DNA of 64,000 bases from Notamacropus eugenii. Lineage: Eukaryota > Chordata > Mammalia > Diprotodontia > Macropodidae. The stretch is from the NCBI RefSeq assembly GCF_028372415.1, contig NC_092876.1, forward strand, positions 63,888,885 through 63,952,884. Reading direction: 5' to 3'. The position numbers were made by a program, and so were the translations under genes. Below the pieces are notes generated by a model. The model was given only the letters and a program-made list of their open reading frames with translations. It was not told where the DNA came from and searched no databases. Shown here piece after piece: positions 57,000 through 64,000 of the stretch; the first letter of the stretch is position 1; every line of letters begins with the position of its first letter.

Positions 57000-58130
57000 A
57001 TATGCCCTCTTCTGTCCACTGATACTGCCACTGTCTTGGTGCAGCATCTCCCCTCACCTGGACTGTTGCAATAACTTGCTGGTGGGGCTGTCTACTGCAA
57101 GTCCCTCCTACCTCTAGTCCTTCTTCCACTCAACCATTAAAGACTTTTCTTAAAGCTCAGGTCTGAGCATGTCACCTTCTACTCAAGTGATCCCAGTAGT
57201 TCCCTATCACCTCCAGTATCAAATATTAAATCTTTTCTTTAACATTTGAAATCCTTTATAACCTAGAGCCCTCTCCCCTCAGCTTTTCTGGTTCTCTTCC
57301 AGGAGTGGGGAACCTTCAACCTCAAGGCCACATGTGGTCTTCTAGGTCCTTGGGGGCAGGCTTTTGACTGAGTCCAAGTTTTACAGAACAAATCCTTTTA
57401 TTAAGGGGATTTGTTCTGTGAACTTTTACACACACACGTAATAAGTATAAAATACCTTATATACCTCCTGATACTCTCTGGTCAGGTGACACTGGCCTCT
57501 TTGCTAGTTCCACAAAACAAACTGTATGTTGTTTCTCACCTCTGACTTACCCTGACTTACCCTGCTGCCTAGAATGCTGTCTCTCCTCATCTCTACTTTC
57601 AGACTTCCTGGTCTCCTTCAAGTCCCAGTTAAAATTTTACCTTCTAGAGGAAGCCTTTTTTATTTTTAAAATTTCTCTTAATCCTAATGCCTTCCTTTGG
57701 GTGATTATTTCCTGTTTATGTTGTCTATAGCTTGTTTGGAAATAGTTGTTTGCATGTTGTGAGCTTCTTGTAGTCTTTACTGCTTGTCAGTCCTGTCCCA
57801 CTCTTTGTGACTCCATTTGGGCTTTTCTTGGCAAAGATACTGGAGTGGTTTGCCATTTCCTTTTCTAGCTCATTTTACAGGTGGGGAAACTGAGGCAAAC
57901 AGTGACATGACTTGCCCAAGATCACACTGCTAGTAAGGGTTTGAGGCCACCTTTGAACTTAGGAAGATGAGTCTTCCTGACTCCAGGCTGGGCACTCTAT
58001 CCACTGCACCTCCTAGCTGCCCCTCTTTGAGGGGAGGGATTGTCTTTGACCTCTTTCTACATCCTCAGCACTTAGCATAGTGCCTAGCACTGGCCCTTAA
58101 TAAATATTTTTTGACTGGTTGAGATCTTCA
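57000..58130 (+). repeat. Sense L2 3' region carrying a hAT MITE and a SINE
   Basis: L2 at 57000-57302, 57426-57660 and 58025-58130 (ends 'cttagcatagtgcctagcac'). A truncated CAGGGGTGGGGAACC-family MITE sits at 57303-57425 and an antisense tRNA-head SINE with BovB-like tail at about 57775-58022. Confidence 0.7.
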
Positions 58131-58217
58131 CAAAGGCAGGATGACCACTTGTCAGTGTTTCAGTGATGATTATTTTTCAGGTATAGGTTAGACCAGATTG
58201 CCACTGAATTGCCTACA

Positions 58218-58453
58218 AGTTCATTCATTCATTCATTCATTCATTCATTCATTCATCAAGGCTATATCAAGTTCCTCATTGGTGCGAGTGGAGAAGGAAG
58301 TGGTAAACCAGTCTCTGCCAAGAAAACTCCAAATGGGTTCACCCAGATGAGCCCGAGACAACTAACCAACAAAGTAGGTGTCAGACTCTGTGCTGAGGAC
58401 AGAAAGACAAGACCCAAAACAGTCCCTACTTTTAGGAGCTGATATTCTACTGG

Positions 58454-58507
<54 letters not shown>

Positions 58508-58570
58508 CCATGTACCCAAGTAAGTAAACCCATACAAAACATATGGGAAGTAATTGGGGGGGGGGGGGTC
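58218..58570 (+). repeat. (TTCA)n, antisense L2 piece, (GT)n and G-run
   Basis: (TTCA)n at 58218-58256, (GT)n at 58457-58505, G13 at about 58556-58568, with antisense L2 text between and after ('acagtccctacttttaggag'). Confidence 0.8.
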
Positions 58571-58599
58571 TTAACAATTAAAGCATTGAGAAGGACATA

Positions 58600-59810
58600 A
58601 CCAGTGGCTCCTGAACTGAGCCTTGAAAGAAGCCAGGGATACCAAGTGGAAGAGGTGGGTGACATGGGAGTGTCTTGCTGTCTGTACAGTCAGGAAGACA
58701 CTAGTTAGAAAATTATGAGGTAACAGGAGCAGCGGGCAGGACAATTTGACTAGAGTGGGCATTGTATGACATGGGGTGAGGTATGAGAAGGCCAGAGAGG
58801 CATCCAGGAGCCAGATTTCCAAGGGAGGCCTGGAATGCCAAACAAGGCAGTTTGTATTATATCTATCCAGGGGCCCCTGGAGTTTGTTGAGCAGGGGGTG
58901 GGAATGGATCAGAGTTGTGCTACAGGAATATCACTTTATGATAAATGGTCAAAGGATATGAACAGGCAGTTTTTGGATGAAGAAATAAACCTATATAGAG
59001 TCATATAAAAATGTTCAAAATCGTTATTGACTAGAGAAATGCAAATTAAAACGACTTTGTTTTAATTATCTCATACCTATCAGAGTGGCAAAAATGATGG
59101 AAGGGACAAATGGCAAATGTTGGAGGAGATATGGAAAAATTGGGACACTGAATACACTGTTGGTGGAACTGTCAACCATTTTGGAGCGCAATCTGGAATT
59201 ATAGCCAAAGATTTATAAAACTGTATGTACCCTTTGACGCAGCAATAACATTATAAGGTCTATTTCTCAAGGTGATCGAAGGCCAAAAAAGGAAAAGAAC
59301 CTATATGTTCTGAAATACATATAGCAGTTCTTTTTGTGATAGCAAAGAACTGGAAACTGAGGGGATGTCCATCAACGGGGGAATGACTGAACAAGTTGTG
59401 GATATGAATGTAATGGAATACATAAGAAATCCATAAGAAATGGTGAGCAGGTGGATTTTAGAAAAACCTGGACTTACATGAACTGATGCTGAGTGAAGTG
59501 AGCAGAACCAGGAAAATAGTATAAATAGTAACAATTTTTTGAAGAATAACTGTGAACACCTAAGCTATTCAGAGTATTATAAATATTCAAATCAACTACA
59601 AAAGGACCTATGAAGATGCTATCCACCTCCAGAAAAAAGAACTGAAAAATAGAAGTACGCATAGTATGGTTTTACATACATATGTATATATTTATATGTG
59701 CATATGGATTGACAAAACTTGACAACTAATTAAATTAGGGATAAGTTAGAGAAAGTAAAGAGTAAAGAGTCCAGGAAAAGTGAGGTTGTAGATTGGGGGA
59801 ACTGGAAAAA
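58600..59810 (+). repeat. Antisense L2 followed by L1 3' end (sense)
   Basis: 58600-58920 is antisense L2. 58930-59800 reads as a marsupial L1 3' end on the plus strand: 'ggtcaaaggatatgaacagg', 'gagaaatgcaaattaaaacg', 'gtgagcagaaccaggaaaat'. Multiple stops; not functional. Confidence 0.7.
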
Positions 59811-59864
59811 ATTACTCTGAAATTCTGAGTCTGAATGAATGAATGACTGACTGTGGGGTACATT

Positions 59865-61620
59865 TAACTAAATTCAACATTTATTAAGTCCCTGTTATGG
59901 ACGCTGTGCTTTACACTAGGGATAAATACGGAGATAAAAAGACATTCTCAGCCCTTGAGAAGCCTGTAAAGTGAGTGATCCCAAATCTGTGTGATAAAAG
60001 GTGGGATGTGATGGGGCAAAGTGAACTAGGAGAATTTGAGGACAAGATCGTTTTCTTCTGGGGGAGGGGAAGGGGAGATCCTGGAAAGCTTCATGGAGGA
60101 GGAAGAGGAATGAGATGGTCAGAATGGGAAAAGACCCTTTGAACCTAGCTGCCTCATTCACCTCTACTTATCACAGCAATCCTCATCAGGACTAAAAGGG
60201 GAGAATGCGAATGATTTGATGTCTGTTTGTTATTAAATATCGTAGTAATTCATGCCAGGAGCCAAACACAGATGATGTCATATTATAAACACAAATCTGG
60301 GGCCCCCCTGGAGGCCCCACCTGGAGAGTATCCTCCACCCCTAGGCCCGGAGCCAGAAGAAGTCAGGGGGCTATCCTCCCCACATACATACACACACACA
60401 CACACCTCTAGCAAGCATCACCCAGCAAAACACCCAGGTCCGCTAGAGATGGGATGGATAGTCTCAGCCCTGCTCAGTTTTGTCTTAGGCCTTTCTCCTT
60501 TCCCCTAGAACCTCACCCAATCCCCACCTAGCTCTGTGTTCCTTGGGAAGAGGGAAGATCTCCAAGGTGGTGGTGGTGGTAGTGGTGAGAGTTTGTTCTC
60601 TCCCTCAGTATAGCAGCATTGAGGCAAATCTGTGAAGTCCTGAAGCTTGTAACTGGCAGTGCCACACATGGACATGCAGCAATCATAGGAAGCCCTCTGA
60701 TATGTTGGAATGGCCTCCACCCCCTTCTCTGGGCTCCTGATCAGGGGCTAGAGAGATGCAGGACATAGCCAGGACAAGACCCAGAGCACTGGTTTTGGAA
60801 TCCAAAGACCTTGGTTTTGGACCTTTCAGAGCTGAGTGACCTTGGGCAAAAGACTTCACTCCCCCTGTAACATGAAGGTGTTGGACTCCATGGTCTCCAC
60901 TGGCCTCTTCTCTAAGGCCTGTTAACTTCAGTCAATGTATCACCCCTCTGTAAACACCCTCCCCTCCCCCATGGCCTTCTGAAAACACTCCCAAGACCAC
61001 AACTTTTGTGATCCTGGGATGAGGTCTGGGAGATTCTCTCCAGTGTTCAGCACCATGCCCAGAACACAGTAACTGTTTATTTTTATTTTTAGAGGGAGTT
61101 GGGGTTGAAGATCACACAGTTAATAAATGTCTGAGGCTGGATTTGAACTCAAGTCCTCCTGATTCCAGGAATGGTGCTGTATCCACTGGGCCACTTAGCT
61201 GCCTGCTTCTTAATAACTACTTATTGATTGTTTGACTGATTGATGGGGCCCTCCTCAAGTCACACCTCCAAAGCTGGCTAACAAAGACCTTTGATTTAGG
61301 GGTCCAAGGGTTCCCCACTTAGCCTGTGCTTTGGTACAGGACCCAAATTACCCCCAAAAGGGAAGAGTGGGGCTGAGCAGATGAGTAGGCCAGTTTCTCT
61401 TGGGAAGTAGGATAGTGCAATGGGTAGAGAATATGACATGGAAGTCAGGAAAACGAGTTCAAAACTTGTCTCATACACACCAGCTGTGTGACCCCCAAGC
61501 CATTTTCTTAATTTCTCTGTGCCTGAGTTTCATAGCCTCTACCTCTCAGGGTTGTTGTATAGATCAAATGAGGGAACATATAGAAAGAAAAACTTCTAAC
61601 CCCTTAGAAACATGAACTAC
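59865..61620. other. Antisense L2, unique sequence, MIR and SINE fragments
   Basis: 59865-60140 is antisense L2. 60225-60780 is largely unique and includes a GC-rich patch at 60290-60380; no protein recognised. 60785-60935 and 61400-61600 are sense MIR copies; 61075-61210 is an antisense SINE. Confidence 0.45.
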
Positions 61621-61701
61621 CGCCATTATTATTCATTTTCCCTCAGCCCCTGAGCTCCAGGGACCTCTGTGGGGAAGGCCTGGGTGGGAGGTGCTTGCTG
61701 T

Positions 61702-61985
61702 CTACCTCAGAAGGAAAAGCAGGCTGTAGAGTCCCACCATAAAGGCAATACCGTCCAGCATCTGGAAGAGATTTGGCAAGAGAAAAGATGGGCAGGGAGA
61801 GTGGGGGAGATGATGTGAGAGAAAGGTTGGTGAGGACAGATTTGGAGGCAAGTATTGGGAGTTGGAGAGAAGCTCATTAGGGTAACTCTTCAGGAGCCTT
61901 ACATGGAGAGGGGAGAGAAGGAAGAGTCCTCTTGGTCCGGGAACCAGTTTGATGCAACGTTTGTGACCAACAGGCCGACTCATGA
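61702..61985 (-). other. Possible two-exon minus-strand ORF with a membrane segment (speculative)
   Basis: Two segments look exon-like on the minus strand. One is 61985-61900: acceptor ctcctcacag, donor gtaagg, containing SRPVGHKRCIKLVPGPRG. The other is 61761-61702: acceptor atctcttccag, reading MLDGIAFMVGLYSLLFLLR then a stop. The second resembles the membrane segment of the TCR-zeta/FcR-gamma family (LDGI.F..G spacing). The plus strand over the same bases is also open with plausible splice signals, so the strand is not settled and no gene is claimed. Confidence 0.12.
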
Positions 61986-62039
61986 TACCTGTGAGGAGGG
62001 AGGAGGGGGATAAGGGTAGGGACAGCAACTAGATGGGGA

Positions 62040-62620
62040 GGATGCTGACCTAGGAGTTACAAAAACTTGAGTTCAGATCCTACCACATATACTTTCTAGG
62101 CCCTGTAATCCTGGCAAATGTTTTAACATTCCTCAACTCCAGTACAGCTATAAAATAAGGATTGTAAATGCACCTGCCTGATAGGGTAGTGGTGAGGCTC
62201 AATTGAATTTTTATATAAATACATACACATGTGTATATAGATAGATAGATAGATAGCACTTTGCAAACCTTAAAGTGAAGTACACACATATATGTATACA
62301 TGTGTTTATAGATATCACTTTAAGGTAACTGGGGCAAATGATGGTTAAATTACTTGTTCAGGGTCACACAGCTAGTGTTGTATCTGAGGTGGAATTTGAA
62401 CTCAGATTTTCCTGACTCTTCCTGACTAATAATAGCTAGTGTATACATGTACAAGCACGCACATATGCAATATTATGCACATATACCAAGCCCACATATG
62501 CTATATTTATACTATACTACACATATAAAAAAATATACACATATAAATGATTTTATATATATATCACTGTAAGGTTTACAGAGTGCTGTGTGTGTTTGCG
62601 TGTGCGTGTGTGTGTGTGTG
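62040..62620. repeat. MIR and SINE fragments, TA/GT microsatellites
   Basis: Sense MIR at about 62040-62280 with an internal (GATA)n run; antisense SINE at 62330-62410; AT and GT simple sequence at 62500-62625. Confidence 0.6.
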
Positions 62621-62624
62621 TGTG

Positions 62625-62930
62625 TATTCGTCCTTCGTTGCCAAAGAAGACCATGCCATCAGAGAAGTAATGACATGACTTGCACTTGACTTTGTTTTGA
62701 GGGAGGGAGGGCTGTGCAGGTCACCAGCCTCACTTGTCCTCCAGAGCCATCTGAATCCAGTGACCAGAGATTCATCAGGATGACTGGAGATGACTCGGGG
62801 TGAGGCAGTTAGAGTTAAGTGACTTGCCCAAGGTCACACAGCCAGTGAGTATCAAGTGTCTGAGGTGAGATTTGAACTCAGGGCCTCCTGACTCCTGCAC
62901 TGATGCTTTATCCACTGCACTGCCTAGCTG
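62625..62930 (-). mobile_element. tRNA-RTE SINE, about 305 bp (copy 3)
   Basis: Same family and orientation as copies at 38820 and 46195 ('gccaaagaagaccatgccat', 'atccactgcactgcctagct'). Confidence 0.8.
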
Positions 62931-62934
62931 CAAA

Positions 62935-64000
62935 GTGCTATACATCTAGTAACTAAGAATAGCACCCACTTTCCAGGGTTGTGGTGAGCATCAAATGAGG
63001 TAGCAATTGTAAAGCACTTAGGACAGTGGCTGGCACATAGCAGGTGGTATAAATGTTAGCTATTACTATTTGGAGACATTTGCACTCTGAATATTCTTGT
63101 GGACTATTTGTGCCTGACCTGTGGTAGAGCCTTCTGAGCTTAGGATGGTCTGATGAGCCACAGTCAGACATACTGTACCTTGACTCCAACATAGTGATGT
63201 CATTTTGGTCCTCTTGGAGAGTGAAGAACAACCAACCAAACAGGTATTATCATTATTACTATATGCAACATATAAACCAAGTAAATAGAAGACAATTTGG
63301 GGGGAGACATTAGTAGCTGTGAGAATCAGAAAGGGGCTCCTGTAGGAAGTAGCAGCTAAACTGTGCTCTGAAGGAAGCCAGAGATTCTAAGAGGGGAAGA
63401 AGCTTTCCAGGAGTGAATGGGGACCAGTCAGTGAGGTTTGGATGAGAAGGATGATAGCGGAGATGGGGAGAGAGAGAGGAGGAAAGGGAGGAAGGGGAGC
63501 ATTTACATAGCACTCTGAGGTTTCCAGAATGCTTTAGAAATATTTCTTAATCACATATAATAAATAATAAATTATCCTTACTGAATGCTCATTGAACGCT
63601 GAAGGTTTGGCAATGGGTATTAAATCAGTGAGTCCTGGGTTCTAGTTCCAGCTTTGTCATGTCCTTTTTGGGTTAGGGCCTTTATCGTTTTGGTCTTTCA
63701 CTGCCTCCCCTGTTAAATGGGGGAGAATGTGATTTGCCATTTCTTCTTTACAAGGATGCTGGCCCAACTGTTTAAAGAGGAGACACCCTGAACCACTAGA
63801 GGCCCCTATTTCTAAGCTTCTTTTAGGAAGCTGACACTGCCCACACTGGTATCTTATTTGCATTTACTATATACTTTTTACCTAATAGGATTTTGGAGCT
63901 GGAATAGATCTTAGAACATGGAATGTCAGAGCTGGGAGAGACCTTGAAATGATGTTGAAATGTAGCATGGCCCATCACAAAGACTGCTAGATTTGGAGTC
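62935..64000. other. MIR tail, RTE 3' end, antisense L2; no gene at the right edge
   Basis: 62935-63065 is a MIR tail; about 63070-63240 a sense RTE 3' end; 63330-63500 antisense L2; 63895-63960 one inverted 33-bp minisatellite unit. ID3, expected next, is not present. Confidence 0.5.

Noticed and set aside
60505..60720. Cysteine-containing minus-strand frame
   Set aside because: No usable donor or start context and no family resemblance; the plus strand is equally open.
61711..61989. Plus-strand exon reading over the membrane-peptide region
   Set aside because: Open with splice-like signals but encodes nothing recognisable and its acceptor tract is weak; kept only as an argument against certainty.
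33450..64000. ID3
   Set aside because: Looked for because of conserved gene order; no helix-loop-helix coding sequence is present, so it must lie beyond the right edge.

Overview
This is a window of mammalian nuclear DNA, almost certainly from a marsupial. The interspersed repeats are the ones that crowd metatherian genomes: tRNA-head/core SINEs of MIR/THER/WSINE type, tRNA-RTE SINEs with a BovB-like tail, sense and antisense L2, CR1/L3 3' ends, marsupial-type L1 3' ends, RTE 3' ends and hAT MITEs. I cannot name the species.

Two protein-coding genes are recognisable, both on the minus strand and in the same order as human 1p36.12 (ASAP3 - E2F2 - ID3). At the left edge is the first coding exon of ASAP3 (3416-3550) inside a CpG island; the rest of ASAP3 lies off the left side. 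The complete coding sequence of E2F2 follows as seven exons between 32743 (ATG) and 15822 (TAG). I joined it by hand to 438 codons with all phases consistent. Its promoter lies in a second CpG island (about 31.9-33.4 kb) and carries E2F and CCAAT motifs. Intron 4 (20335-20629) is a U12-type AT-AC intron: its donor, branch site and AC acceptor are all readable.

Layout: 1-3415 ASAP3 intron 1; 3416-4250 ASAP3 exon 1 and promoter; 4250 to about 14140 ASAP3-E2F2 spacer (L2, MIR and a strong CTCF-like site at 9056); about 14140-15821 E2F2 3' UTR; 15822-32743 E2F2; 32744-33450 promoter; 33450-64000 gene-poor spacer leading towards ID3, which is not reached. The spacer is mostly nested repeats. It also holds a few unique GC-rich blocks, the best at 53.1-53.5 kb, where three CAGCTG boxes, a CACCTG and an exact BMP-response-element arrangement (AGAC-N5-GGCGCC) cluster.

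Other notable structure: a 33-bp minisatellite derived from a CR1/L3-like tail recurs in four different E2F2 introns and on both flanks; a 45-bp-arm near-perfect hairpin at 41.1-41.3 kb; a 110-bp local duplication in E2F2 intron 1; and several repeat insertions with readable target-site duplications. I found no tRNA or rRNA gene, CRISPR array or prokaryotic feature.
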